A stretch of 23,889 nt of DNA. Origin: DATEBA01 sp035288045 (GTDB lineage: Bacteria; Actinomycetota; UBA4738; HRBIN12). Positions 15,083 to 22,643 of the stretch are shown here, in pieces. Under the pieces are notes generated by a model. The model had not been told where the DNA came from. It saw nothing but the letters and a program-made list of their open reading frames with translations, and ran no database searches. The stretch spans positions 1 through 23,889 of the forward strand of contig DATEBA010000007.1 of NCBI GenBank assembly GCA_035288045.1, written 5' to 3'. The position numbers and the translations under genes are program-made. Position 1 is the first letter of the stretch. The number at the start of each line of letters is the position of its first letter.

Positions 15083-16521
15083 CGATCCCCTCCCTTACGG
15101 AATGGCCACCACCTGCGCCTTCGCGGCTCGTCGGTAAGCCTTGACCCGATCGTCGCCTCCGCCGAATGGGCCTCGCTCGGACCCGACGGCGTCACGACCT
15201 CCCGTTCAGCCTCGTCTTCGTCGATCACCACGACCCGAGCTCCGGCGGGTGAGGCTCCCTTCGCCTTCCCGATCGCAGACTGTATCTTGGTCCTAGCCTC
15301 GACCACGGGCTGAGCCGACGCCTCCCACTTCGCGGCCCCGGCCGAAGCCGCGGTCGCCGTCCGTGGCTCGACCTCCTCATCAAGCTCGGGCTGACCCGGT
15401 TCAGGTTCTACCGCGGGCTCCGCCGGGGCAGGCTCCGCGGTCTCGACGTCGTCCTGAGGGATGCGCTCAAGACTCTCTCCCACGGTGCGGACCTCCGCCG
15501 GATCCCCGGCCCCGTCCGCGATGGGGGCCTCCACGGGGCCCGGGGTCTCCTCCCCGCCAACCCCCAACGCCTCCTCGGCACGGGGCAGGATCGCCGCCGG
15601 CAAGTCGTCGATCACCGGAACGGGCTCCTCGGGCGGACGCCGCTCCGCGACCTCCCGCGCCAGCGACCGGTATCGCTCCGCCCCCTTCGACCTCGGGTCG
15701 TACACGGTTATCGGCTGCCCGAACCCCGGCGCCTCCGACAGGCGCACGGTCCGGGGGATGACGGTGTCATACACGCGCTCTCCGAAGTACTTCCTGACCT
15801 CCCCCACGACCTGCTCGGACAGCTTGGTTCTCGGGTCGAACATCGTCAGGACGATACCCGTCAAGCGCAGGTGCGGGTTCACGTTCTGCTGGACGAGACG
15901 GACGTTACGCAGCAGCTGGCCGAGGCCCTCGAGCGCGTAGTACTCACACTGGATCGGGACCAGCAGCTCCTCCGCCGCCGCGAGCGCGTTGACCGTGAGC
16001 AGGCCAAGCGAGGGGGGGCAGTCCAGCAGGATGAAGTCGTAGGCGCCATCACGGAGGGGTTCGAGCGCCTTGCGGAGCCGCAGCTCTCTGGAGAACTGGC
16101 TGACGAGCTCGATCTCGGCGCCCGCGAGATCGATCGTCGAGGGTATGGCGAACAGACCCGGGACCGAGGTACCGACGATCGCACTGTCGATCGCGGCTTC
16201 GGAGGCCAGCACGTCATAAACGGTGATCTCCCTGGCACCGTGGCGGATGCCGAGCCCGGTCGAGGCGTTGCCCTGCGGGTCGAGATCCACGACCAGGACG
16301 CGATGACCGAGCTCGGCGAGCGCCGCACCAAGGCTAACCGCGGTCGTGCTCTTGCCGACGCCGCCCTTCTGGTTGGCAACGGCGATCACTCTCGCGAGGT
16401 CGTCGGGAATCGCGGCCGGCGTCGTATTACCGGGAGCCTGGCTAGCTGGCAGCGCACGCCCCTTCCGGGCTTGCTTCTTGGCGCCCTTCGAGGTCCCGGA
16501 GCCTGGCTTTCGCTTGGTCAC
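15079..16521 (-). CDS. parA: Chromosome partitioning ATPase ParA (Soj) with long C-terminal extension
   Basis: Deviant-Walker ATPase that binds nucleoid DNA and moves ParB-parS complexes. The catalytic core (about residues 43-295) has Walker A KGGVGKSTT with the signature lysine (52-60), VDLDPQGNASTGLG, FILLDCPPSLG and PRTVRLSEAPGFG. The protein is 480 residues, far longer than the usual 260-330. A basic 42-residue N-terminal tail precedes the core. About 185 residues follow it, rich in Glu, Pro and Ala, likely disordered, and ending in RRRRWWPFRKGGDR. GTG 16521 overlaps the rsmG stop by 4 bp. The very end (AAGGGAGGGGAT) doubles as the parB ribosome-binding site. Core function is secure; the role of the extension is unknown. 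Confidence 0.95.
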   Translation of the reverse strand: MTKRKPGSGTSKGAKKQARKGRALPASQAPGNTTPAAIPDDLARVIAVANQKGGVGKSTTAVSLGAALAELGHRVLVVDLDPQGNASTGLGIRHGAREITVYDVLASEAAIDSAIVGTSVPGLFAIPSTIDLAGAEIELVSQFSRELRLRKALEPLRDGAYDFILLDCPPSLGLLTVNALAAAEELLVPIQCEYYALEGLGQLLRNVRLVQQNVNPHLRLTGIVLTMFDPRTKLSEQVVGEVRKYFGERVYDTVIPRTVRLSEAPGFGQPITVYDPRSKGAERYRSLAREVAERRPPEEPVPVIDDLPAAILPRAEEALGVGGEETPGPVEAPIADGAGDPAEVRTVGESLERIPQDDVETAEPAPAEPAVEPEPGQPELDEEVEPRTATAASAGAAKWEASAQPVVEARTKIQSAIGKAKGASPAGARVVVIDEDEAEREVVTPSGPSEAHSAEATIGSRLTDEPRRRRWWPFRKGGDR

Positions 16522-17165
16522 TGCCGGCTCATGATAACGAGCGCACCCGCCCTTTCAAGGGAGCGGGGCACGGGCAGGTGGACGACCATTGTCCCCCGCG
16601 GAGGCGAGACCTCTCCAGCACGCCCTCCGGCGAAGTAGACCAGCCGACCCCCGGGCCCCAGCATGCCCTCCGCCACAAGCCAGGAGCGCTCCAGCGGAGC
16701 GAACGCCCGAGCGAAGCAGAGGTCGGCACTTCCGCCCAGTTCCTCGGCTCGGAGAGCGAGAATCTGGACGTTGCCAAGACCGAGCTCACGGACGGCGAGC
16801 TCGAGGAAAGCCACCCTCACCAGCTTGGACTCGACCAGCGACACCTCCAGCTCCGGGCATGAGATCGCGACAACTATCCCGGGAAGACCCGCGCCCGTCC
16901 CGAGGTCGAACGCAGAGCGGTCCCGCTTCCCAACGACGGTGGTCGCTCGAAGGCAATCGAGAATGTGGCGGGTCCTCAGACGACCAGCGTCGCCCGAGGC
17001 GACCAGCCCCAGCGGGACGGCCTTGTATCGCAGCAGACGCTCGAACCGCATGAGGTTGTCCGCCCGCGCCGCATCCAGTGGAACCTCGATGGTGGCCGCT
17101 TCCCGAATGAGATCGCTCACGTCCTGCAGGGTACGTGGCGAACCCTCATGTTTCACGTGAAACAC
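16518..17165 (-). CDS. rsmG: 16S rRNA m7G527 methyltransferase RsmG (GidB)
   Basis: SAM-dependent enzyme that methylates N7 of G527 in 16S rRNA. The Rossmann-fold motif AFDLGTGAGLPGIVVA (SAM binding) is intact. Flanking family landmarks are RHILDCL before it, VESKLVRVAFL after it, and CFARAFAPL near the distal side. Length is about 215 residues. The start chosen is GTG 17165, giving a protein that opens FHVKHEG, a beginning often seen because the parS site TGTTTCACGTGAAACA is coded there. GTG 17183 would add six residues and is equally free of a good ribosome-binding site. The stop overlaps the parA start by 4 bp. Confidence 0.95.
   Translation of the reverse strand: MFHVKHEGSPRTLQDVSDLIREAATIEVPLDAARADNLMRFERLLRYKAVPLGLVASGDAGRLRTRHILDCLRATTVVGKRDRSAFDLGTGAGLPGIVVAISCPELEVSLVESKLVRVAFLELAVRELGLGNVQILALRAEELGGSADLCFARAFAPLERSWLVAEGMLGPGGRLVYFAGGRAGEVSPPRGTMVVHLPVPRSLERAGALVIMSRQ
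17149..17164. promoter_or_regulatory. parS centromere-like site
   Basis: TGTTTCACGTGAAACA, the perfect 16-bp palindromic ParB-binding consensus. It overlaps the rsmG start region and encodes FHVK there. It is the only full match I found in the window, about 2 kb from parB and 2.8 kb from the dnaA start, as expected for origin-proximal parS. Confidence 0.95.
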
Positions 17166-17222
17166 CGATCGAGAGCCGGGCACGAGGCTCGGGCCAACCT
17201 CCGCTTGAGGCTTCGGCGCTTT

Positions 17223-17900
17223 CTAGCGCTTCGGACGGACAACGACTCGACGCTCGGGATCCTCGCCCCGGCTTATGGTCTCGACACCGACGACCGTCGC
17301 CACGGCGTCGTGGACGATCTTCCGCTCGAAGGCCGTCATCGGCTCCAGCTCATCCTCGCGGCCCGTCCGCTTCACCCGTTGGGCCACGTCACGGGCGTGC
17401 GCCACGAGCCTCGAGCGCTGCCGCCGCCTGTAACCCTCCACATCCACCACGACCCGGCACCGTTCCCCCGTCCGCCGGGACACGAGCGTGCGAGCGAGCT
17501 CCTGGACCGCCTCCAGCGTCTGTCCCCGCCGACCAATCAGGAGCCCGACATCGTCGTCCCCGGCCGGGGTGATCTCCACGTACATCGTTCGCTCCTCGAG
17601 CGACAGCTCGACACTGGCCGGCACCCCCATACGCTCCAGGAGCTCCTCCACGAAGTCGGCGGCTAGATCACCCTGTTCCTCCAGCGTCTCCTCGGCCGGC
17701 TCTTCCTCGGCCTCGCGCTCGGGCTGCGCGCGTACACGGACCACGGCCTCTTGGGAACCCACCCCCAAGAAACCGCCCCGAGGCTCCTGGACGACGTCGA
17801 CCACAGCCTCCTGCTCGCTTATCCCCAGCTCCAGGAGGGCGGCCTCGACCGCCTCCTCAACGCTTGGGGCGCTTCTTTCGACTTCTCGCACCGGTCGCAC
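17223..17900 (-). CDS. jag: Jag / KhpB RNA-binding protein
   Basis: Cytoplasmic RNA-binding protein of 225 residues, linked in Gram-positive bacteria to cell elongation and small-RNA metabolism. It has an N-terminal Jag_N domain (about 10-55: SVEEAVEAALLELGI and GGFLGVGSQEAVVRV), an acidic linker, a KH domain with the RNA-gripping GLLIGRRGQTL loop (about 120), and a C-terminal R3H-type region (MTAFERKIVHDAV). GTG 17900 was chosen because GGAGGG lies 4 nt upstream; the gene therefore overlaps the end of yidC by 44 nt. The order rsmG-jag-yidC is the conserved origin arrangement. Confidence 0.94.
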   Translation of the reverse strand: MRPVREVERSAPSVEEAVEAALLELGISEQEAVVDVVQEPRGGFLGVGSQEAVVRVRAQPEREAEEEPAEETLEEQGDLAADFVEELLERMGVPASVELSLEERTMYVEITPAGDDDVGLLIGRRGQTLEAVQELARTLVSRRTGERCRVVVDVEGYRRRQRSRLVAHARDVAQRVKRTGREDELEPMTAFERKIVHDAVATVVGVETISRGEDPERRVVVRPKR

Positions 17901-18918
17901 CGCTCCCTCCGGAGCCTCCAGCGGGCTTGGGTTTCGGCCTGGGCTTGGCGGGACTGCCCGCCGACCCTCCGCCCTCGCGCCGCCTGCGCTCTTCTTCAGC
18001 CCGTTCCTGCATAGAGGCGAACATCCCCTTGCGATCGCCTCGCTTCTCCGCTTTCCGCTTGGCCCGCTCCGCCGCCGCGTCCAGCGCGCCCGGACCGATG
18101 TGGCCTGCCTTGAGTAGCACGAATTGCTGGCCTATCTGCCACAGGTTGGACGTGGTCCAGTAGACCACCAGCCCAGCCGGGAACTGGAACCCGAACAGAA
18201 GGAAGGTCAGCGGCATGATCATCGTTAAGGTCTTCTGCTGCTGGGAGACCGAGCCAGGAGGGCTCGCCTTCTGCATCTGCCGCGATGAGAAGTAGGTGGA
18301 ACCAACCATGAGTGCGAGCGCGAGGTAGTAGGGGATCCTCGCTGTGCCGCCCGAGCCACAGTCGATCGAGACATTTGTGGGGTTCCCCTCGTTATCCAAC
18401 ACCGGCACGTCGGGCTTCCCAGCACTGCCCGCGCCGCATTGAAGGTTCATCCACAGGAAGTCGGTGCCGCTGTGCTCCACGACCACGTTATGGTAGATCT
18501 CGCTTTTTTCAGGCAGATGATTGTTGAGGAAGTCCCCGTTGGCTGGCACAGGCGGGCGCAGAACCGAGTAGAGCGCGATGAAGATCGGGAGCTGCAGGAG
18601 CGTTGGCCAGCAGCCCCCGAACGGGTTCACGCCCGACTCGCGGTAGAGCTTCATGACCTCTTCCTGCTGCTTCTGCTTGTTGCCCTTGTACTTGGCCTGC
18701 AGGGCCTTGATCTTCGGCTGAATCGACTGCATCGCCTGCATGCCGTGGATCTGCTTGATGCCGAGCGGAATAAGCAGGATGCGGATCAGGACGGTGAGCA
18801 GGACGATCGCCAGCCCGTACCGACCGTAGTCGGGCATCAACTCGTATATCCACGCGAACGCCTGGCCGATGCCGTCCAGGAAGCCTTGCCACACAGGATT
18901 TTGCGCGAGGACCCCCAT
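17857..18918 (-). CDS. yidC: Membrane protein insertase YidC (Oxa1 family)
   Basis: Inserts and folds proteins in the cytoplasmic membrane, alone or with Sec. The chain of 353 residues has the conserved Oxa1/YidC core of about five membrane helices: YGLAIVLLTVLIRILLIPL (with the key Arg in the hydrophilic groove), NPFGGCWPTLLQLPIFIALY, IPYYLALALMVGSTYF, and FQFPAGLVVYWTTSNLWQIGQQ. The outer loop between the second and third segments is expanded and carries two cysteines (LQCGAG and IDCGSG). The C-terminal tail is long, Lys/Arg/Gly/Pro-rich and likely ribosome-binding. ATG 18918 (overlapping the yidD stop by 1 nt) is preferred over TTG 18921 because GAGGGAG is 5 nt away. Confidence 0.97.
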   Translation of the reverse strand: MGVLAQNPVWQGFLDGIGQAFAWIYELMPDYGRYGLAIVLLTVLIRILLIPLGIKQIHGMQAMQSIQPKIKALQAKYKGNKQKQQEEVMKLYRESGVNPFGGCWPTLLQLPIFIALYSVLRPPVPANGDFLNNHLPEKSEIYHNVVVEHSGTDFLWMNLQCGAGSAGKPDVPVLDNEGNPTNVSIDCGSGGTARIPYYLALALMVGSTYFSSRQMQKASPPGSVSQQQKTLTMIMPLTFLLFGFQFPAGLVVYWTTSNLWQIGQQFVLLKAGHIGPGALDAAAERAKRKAEKRGDRKGMFASMQERAEEERRRREGGGSAGSPAKPRPKPKPAGGSGGSGATGARSRKKRPKR

Positions 18919-19238
18919 CAAGACTCCCTCGCGGCAGTTCGCCTATGTATGACGCCATCATACGGCGGGACTGGGCCTCCGCGCGGCGGTGGAACGTGAT
19001 CGACACCCCCAGCCGTGAACGGTCCGCAGCGAAGGATCCTCCACGCGGCCAATAGGCTTCCTCGCATCGCGCCGTGAGACCTCACGGCCTCCTCGGCGTA
19101 GTGCGAGCAGGACGGGTAGAAGCGGCACTGTCCCCCGAAGTACCCGGAGAGCGCCACTCGATAGGTGCGGATCAGCAGGACGAGGCCGAGGCGGAACGGC
19201 GCGCCCAACACCCCGACGATGCCCCGCACCGCGCTCAC
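18918..19238 (-). CDS. yidD: Membrane protein insertion efficiency factor YidD
   Basis: Small membrane-associated protein thought to assist YidC-dependent insertion. The 106 residues include the diagnostic block CRFYPSCSHYAEEAV, then RGSLLAAWRILRCGPFTAGGVDHVPP. An N-terminal amphipathic/hydrophobic stretch (VRGIVGVLGAPFRLGLVLLIRTY) matches the membrane-binding helix of the family. The start is GTG 19238, overlapping the rnpA stop as GTGA; a longer frame upstream belongs to rnpA's territory and shows no similarity. The stop overlaps the yidC ATG by 1 nt. Confidence 0.95.
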   Translation of the reverse strand: MSAVRGIVGVLGAPFRLGLVLLIRTYRVALSGYFGGQCRFYPSCSHYAEEAVRSHGAMRGSLLAAWRILRCGPFTAGGVDHVPPPRGGPVPPYDGVIHRRTAARES

Positions 19239-19534
19239 CGCCGGGCGTCCTCGAGCAGTTGTGTCATTTCCTTCACCAGATCGTTCGTCCTCGCGCTCCG
19301 GGCCGTCGCCCTCGCCACCCAGGCGACGTCGTAGCCCTCCAGCAGCCGGAGTTCCACCTGGCGCCATGCCGCCCGCATGACTCGCTTGGCGCGGTTCCGC
19401 CGGACGGCCCCACCCACCTTGCCGCCCGCAACGAACACCGCCCGTCCGGTCCCGGGCGCGAGGAAGGCTACCACCAGCATGCCGTGCAGCGATTCCCCGC
19501 GCGACAGGAGCCGGCGCACCTCGAGCCCGCGCAC
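19235..19534 (-). CDS. rnpA: Ribonuclease P protein component
   Basis: Protein subunit of RNase P, which helps the catalytic RNA remove 5' leaders from pre-tRNA. The signature basic helix VGGAVRRNRAKRVMR is present, and the fold continues through GYDVAWVARATA to the C-terminus. GTG 19534 gives 99 residues, somewhat shorter than the usual 110-130, with a compressed N-terminal region before RRLLSRGESLHG. A GAGGG ribosome-binding site is 7 nt upstream. The gene lies 28 nt after rpmH, the near-universal rpmH-rnpA pairing. A longer frame upstream is open only because it reads through rpmH in another phase. Confidence 0.94.
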   Translation of the reverse strand: MRGLEVRRLLSRGESLHGMLVVAFLAPGTGRAVFVAGGKVGGAVRRNRAKRVMRAAWRQVELRLLEGYDVAWVARATARSARTNDLVKEMTQLLEDARR

Positions 19535-19562
19535 GCGCCGGCCCTCGCTTCGGCCTCCGCGC

Positions 19563-19700
19563 TCAGGCGGACAGCCGGGCCCTTCCCTTGGCGCGACGCC
19601 GCACCAGGATCGCGCGGCCGGCCCGCGTTCGCATCCGCACGCGGAACCCGTGCGTCTTCTTCCGCCTGCGGTTGTTCGGCTGATACGTTCGCTTCGCCAC
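19563..19700 (-). CDS. rpmH: 50S ribosomal protein L34
   Basis: Small, very basic ribosomal protein of 45 residues. It matches L34 end to end: the opening AKRTYQPNNRRRKKTHGFR, the middle RMRTRAGRAILVRRRAKGR, and a short C-terminus. The start is GTG 19700, with GAGG 6 nt upstream; a longer reading frame to 19775 would run through the promoter and is not used. It is the first gene of the minus-strand series running away from the origin, divergent from dnaA. Confidence 0.97.
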   Translation of the reverse strand: MAKRTYQPNNRRRKKTHGFRVRMRTRAGRAILVRRRAKGRARLSA

Positions 19701-19745
19701 GACTCGCCTCTCGACGACACGGCCGGCTCCAGGCCGGCCAGGCGA

Positions 19746-19775
19746 AGTATACGTGCGCCTCTTGAAGCGGGACAA
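19746..19775 (-). promoter_or_regulatory. Promoter of the rpmH-rnpA series
   Basis: On the minus strand TTGTCC (19775-19770) and TATACT (19751-19746) are separated by 18 bp, a good housekeeping promoter for this GC content. Transcription would start near 19739, giving a leader of about 39 nt before the rpmH GTG and its ribosome-binding site. Confidence 0.65.
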
Positions 19776-19842
19776 AGAGAAAGCAGCGTGCGAGAAAGAG
19801 CGTCAAAACCCTCCCGCTGGGTACCGGCGCGGGGAGGGCTGG

Positions 19843-19851
19843 TGCTATAGT
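19843..19851 (+). promoter_or_regulatory. Extended -10 promoter for dnaA
   Basis: TGCTATAGT combines the TGn extension with a near-consensus -10 (TATAGT, 19846-19851). No clear -35 is seen, which fits an extended -10 promoter. The start would be near 19858, leaving a leader of roughly 94 nt that contains the C/T-rich repeats and the DnaA-box cluster, so DnaA could repress its own gene. Confidence 0.55.
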
Positions 19852-19859
19852 CCGTCGCG

Positions 19860-19912
19860 CTTCCCCCCCAGGCGCCCCGCTCTTCCCCCGAGGGCGAGAG
19901 CCTTCCCCCGAG
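19860..19912 (+). repeat. Phased C/T-rich direct repeats upstream of dnaA
   Basis: CTTCCCCCGAG occurs at 19882-19892 and again at 19902-19912, exactly 20 bp apart. An imperfect copy (CTTCCCCCCCAG) is at 19860-19871, 22 bp before the first. The spacing is about two helical turns, and the block lies between the dnaA promoter and the DnaA boxes. Could be protein-binding repeats of the origin/promoter; function unproven. Confidence 0.6.
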
Positions 19913-19914
19913 CG

Positions 19915-19947
19915 GTTTCCACAGGTGTGGAAAGGTTTTGTGGATAC
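19915..19947. other. DnaA-box cluster upstream of dnaA (possible oriC element)
   Basis: Three DnaA-box-like 9-mers: GTTTCCACA (19915-19923), TGTGGAAAG (19926-19934, reverse) and TGTGGATAC (19939-19947, reverse, one mismatch to TTATCCACA). The first two form an interrupted palindrome, TTTCCACA-GG-TGTGGAAA. The cluster ends 4 nt before the dnaA ATG, so it may serve both origin function and dnaA autoregulation. Confidence 0.65.
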
Positions 19948-19951
19948 CCCT

Positions 19952-21331
19952 ATGGTCATCGCGTCCTCGGAGCAGGCGGCCCAAGAGACCTGGTCCCGGA
20001 TCATCGACAAGGCGAGGAGTGAACTCCCCGAGAGTTCCTTCGCCATGTGGTTCGCCGACGTGCAGGCGACGGACCTACGGGACGGGGTCCTCGACGTGGT
20101 CGCGCCCTCGGACTACGTGCGGGACTGGATCGCGCGCCACTATCTCGACCTGATCCGCACCGGCGCCGCCGAGGCGCTCGGGACCCCGGTGAAGATCCGC
20201 CTCGGCGCGGCAGAACGCGTCGCGGAGCCGCCCGTAGAGCGACCCGAGCCCGAGCGCGAGCGCCCAGCGCGCGAGGATGATCATCTGCCGGGAGCGCCGG
20301 AGCTACCGTTCCCGGCTTACACGTTCGACGCGTTCGTACCGGGTCCCTCGAACCGCTTCGCGCACGCGGCCGCCATGGGCGTTGCCGAGGCGCCGCCGTC
20401 CAAGGCCTACAACCCACTGTTCATCTACGGAGGCGTGGGCCTCGGCAAGACACACCTTCTAGTCGCGATTGGTCACCACATGCACCGCCTGAACCCGCGC
20501 TTGCGCGTCAAGTACGTCACCTCCGAGCAGTTCGTCACCGAGTTCATCCGAGCGGTCCGGGACCGACAGGGATACCAGTTCCAGCAGCGCTACCGGCAGG
20601 TCGACGTCCTGCTGGTGGACGATATCCAGTTCCTCGCCAAGCGCGAGGAAACCCAGACGGAGTTCTTCCACACGTTCAACGCGCTGCACGCGGCCGAGCG
20701 GCAGATCGTGATCGCTTCGGACCGCCCACCTCAGGAGCTCTCCGGGATGGAGGAGCGGCTGCGCAGCCGCTTCCGGCTGGGGCTCTGCGTCGACGTCCAA
20801 CCCCCGGACCTCGAGACGCGGATCGCGATCCTGCAGCTCAAGGCGGCACGCGACGGGATCAGCGTGCCCGACGACGTGGTCGAGTTCGTGGCGAGCAAGT
20901 TCGACCAGAACATCCGCGAACTTGAGGGGGCACTGGTGCGCGTCGTCGCCTGGAGCGAGCTCACGGGGCAACCGATCGACGTGCCCCTCGCCGAGCGGGC
21001 TCTCCAGGACCTGTTGCCGCAGACCGACGCCGAGATCCCGCCGCAGGTGATCCTCGAGGAGACGGCCCGCTACTTCGGGCTTTCCCACGACGATCTCGTC
21101 TCGAAGAACCGGTCCCGCCCGCTCACGACCGCGCGTCATATCGCGATGTACCTTCTGCGCGAGCGCACAGGCCAGTCGCTCATCAAGATCGGCGAGACCT
21201 TCGACCGCGACCACACGACCGCCCTGCACGGGATCAAGAAGATCGAGAAGAACATGCGGGCGCGCGATATCACCTACAGACAGGTCCAGGATCTCACGCG
21301 AATCATCCGAACCCGTATCCGGGGGGCGTGA
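19952..21331 (+). CDS. dnaA: Chromosomal replication initiator DnaA
   Basis: AAA+ ATPase that binds DnaA boxes and opens oriC. The 459 residues show all four domains: domain I (TWSRIIDKARSELPESSFAMWF), a short charged linker (domain II), the ATPase domain with Walker A GGVGLGKTH (about 160-168), Walker B VLLVDDIQFL and the sensor/Box VII Arg region RLRSRFRLGL, and the DNA-binding domain with the signature RDHTTALHGIKKI. ATG 19952 was chosen because the upstream in-frame GTGs (19925, 19940) lie within the DnaA boxes; GTG 19940 has an AAAGG 4 nt away and remains possible. Followed by a 204-bp spacer and dnaN. Confidence 0.97.
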   Translation: MVIASSEQAAQETWSRIIDKARSELPESSFAMWFADVQATDLRDGVLDVVAPSDYVRDWIARHYLDLIRTGAAEALGTPVKIRLGAAERVAEPPVERPEPERERPAREDDHLPGAPELPFPAYTFDAFVPGPSNRFAHAAAMGVAEAPPSKAYNPLFIYGGVGLGKTHLLVAIGHHMHRLNPRLRVKYVTSEQFVTEFIRAVRDRQGYQFQQRYRQVDVLLVDDIQFLAKREETQTEFFHTFNALHAAERQIVIASDRPPQELSGMEERLRSRFRLGLCVDVQPPDLETRIAILQLKAARDGISVPDDVVEFVASKFDQNIRELEGALVRVVAWSELTGQPIDVPLAERALQDLLPQTDAEIPPQVILEETARYFGLSHDDLVSKNRSRPLTTARHIAMYLLRERTGQSLIKIGETFDRDHTTALHGIKKIEKNMRARDITYRQVQDLTRIIRTRIRGA

Positions 21332-21535
21332 GGAAGCGGTGGGGAACGCGGTGCAGAACCCCCGCAGTCTCGCACATCCGTCACCTGACACGGCCGATCG
21401 CGTCCGCCCGTCCCCAGCCGATCCACATGTCAGACCCCTGAGCTACGCTGGGGAGATGGGTCCCTCATCCACATATCCACAGCCCCTACTAACGCTAGAG
21501 AAGATGCAAACACAGAGTCTTCAGGAGGTGGGAAC
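21332..21535. other. dnaA-dnaN intergenic region, probable oriC part
   Basis: This 204-bp spacer sits where mycobacteria and streptomycetes have oriC, although it is much shorter than theirs. It has DnaA-box-like sites CGATCCACA (21419-21427), TCATCCACA (21465-21473) and ATATCCACA (21473-21481); the last two abut at an 8-bp step and each differ from TTATCCACA by one base. They are followed by GCCCC and then TACTAACGCTAG, which could serve as a DnaA-trio/unwinding stretch. The least GC-rich bases of the spacer follow (21488-21520). An AGGAGG ribosome-binding site for dnaN closes the region. No gene is seen inside it. Confidence 0.65.
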
Positions 21536-22639
21536 GTGAAGTTCCGGTGCGATCGCGACGTGCTCTCCGAGGCGCTCCAGACCGTGCAACGGGGCGTGTC
21601 GTCGCGTCCCGGCATACCCGCCCTGACCGGTGTGCTAATCGAAGCGGCGGAAGGGGGCACGCTCACGCTTACCACGACCGACCTCGAGGTGTCCGCTCGG
21701 TTGGCGATCGAGGTCCAGATGCAGGAGCCTGGTGTCGCGCTCGTGCCGGCTCGGCTGATCGCGGAAACCGTCAAGAGCCTCTCGGATGCTCCCGTCGGGT
21801 TCGACGCCGATGCAGGACAGGCGCAGATCCGTTGTGCCGCATATGAGGGTACGCTTCGTCTTCTGCCCGCGGAGGATTTCCCAACTCTGCAGGCGCCCAG
21901 CGGGACGACGGTGATGGTAGAGGCTCAGGCGTTCGCGGAGGCGGTTTCTCAAGTTGGGCGCGCCGCGTCCAAGGACGAGGCGCGCCCTGTCCTGACCGGT
22001 GTTCTCACCGAGGTGAACCGGGAAGGTGTCACGTTCGTCGCCACGGACTCCTACCGCCTTGCGGTGCGGGAGCTTGTGGCGACGGCCGGCGGCGAGATGA
22101 AGGCGATCGTCCCGGAGCGGGCACTGTCCGAGGCGGGGCGTGCCGCGTCGGGGATCGAGAGGGGCGAGATCGAGCTCCTGGTGGACGAGGCCCAGGTCTC
22201 GTTCCGGGTGGGGGAGTTCACGCTTACCTCCAGGCTGATAGAGGGCGAGTTCCCCAACTACCGGCAGCTCCTGCCGGAAGGCTACGAGAGCCGGCTGACC
22301 GTCTCCCGGCAGCAGCTCATGGACGCGGTCCGCCGTGTCGGTCTGCTGGCCCGGGACACCTCGCCCGTCCGTATGGAGTTCAACGCGCTTGGTGTGAAGC
22401 TCTCCTCCTCGTCTCCCGACCTCGGCCAGGCGGTCGAGGCGGTCGAGGCCCAGTACGAAGGGGAGGACCTGACGGCCGCCTTCAACCCCCAATACCTGAT
22501 CGACGGCCTGGCGGCGGCCACGGGTGAGACCGTGCGGATCGAGGTGCGCGACGGGTTGAAGCCCGGCCTGGTCCGAGGCGAGAGCGACGCGTTCACGTAC
22601 CTCGTGATGCCTGTACGGTTACCAGCTCCGGTCGGCTGA
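21536..22639 (+). CDS. dnaN: DNA polymerase III beta subunit (sliding clamp)
   Basis: Ring-shaped clamp that tethers DNA polymerase to template DNA and recruits other replication and repair factors. At 367 residues it is of standard length, built from three repeats of the same fold. Family landmarks include the opening MKFRCDRDVLSEALQTVQRGVSSRPGIP-like stretch, RLLPAEDFPTLQ in the first half, GVTFVATDSYRLAVRE in the middle domain, EGEFPNYRQLLP, and the terminal YLVMPVRLP. GTG 21536 is preceded 7 nt upstream by AGGAGG. It is followed by recF with a 4-nt gap, the canonical dnaA-dnaN-recF order. Confidence 0.97.
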   Translation: MKFRCDRDVLSEALQTVQRGVSSRPGIPALTGVLIEAAEGGTLTLTTTDLEVSARLAIEVQMQEPGVALVPARLIAETVKSLSDAPVGFDADAGQAQIRCAAYEGTLRLLPAEDFPTLQAPSGTTVMVEAQAFAEAVSQVGRAASKDEARPVLTGVLTEVNREGVTFVATDSYRLAVRELVATAGGEMKAIVPERALSEAGRAASGIERGEIELLVDEAQVSFRVGEFTLTSRLIEGEFPNYRQLLPEGYESRLTVSRQQLMDAVRRVGLLARDTSPVRMEFNALGVKLSSSSPDLGQAVEAVEAQYEGEDLTAAFNPQYLIDGLAAATGETVRIEVRDGLKPGLVRGESDAFTYLVMPVRLPAPVG

Positions 22640-22643
22640 GGCC

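Noticed and set aside
16965..17666. Plus-strand frame of 233 codons across rsmG and jag
   Set aside because: Antisense of two well-supported genes, no domain recognised.
19535..19984. 150-codon N-terminal extension of the rnpA frame
   Set aside because: Runs through rpmH and the dnaA/rpmH promoters in another phase; the extension has no similarity to RnpA.
20459..21391. 310-codon minus frame antisense to dnaA
   Set aside because: Complement of dnaA codons; no ribosome-binding site or recognisable domain.
21339..21539. 66-codon frame in the dnaA-dnaN spacer
   Set aside because: Covers DnaA boxes and the dnaN ribosome-binding site; Pro/Ser-rich with no start signal.
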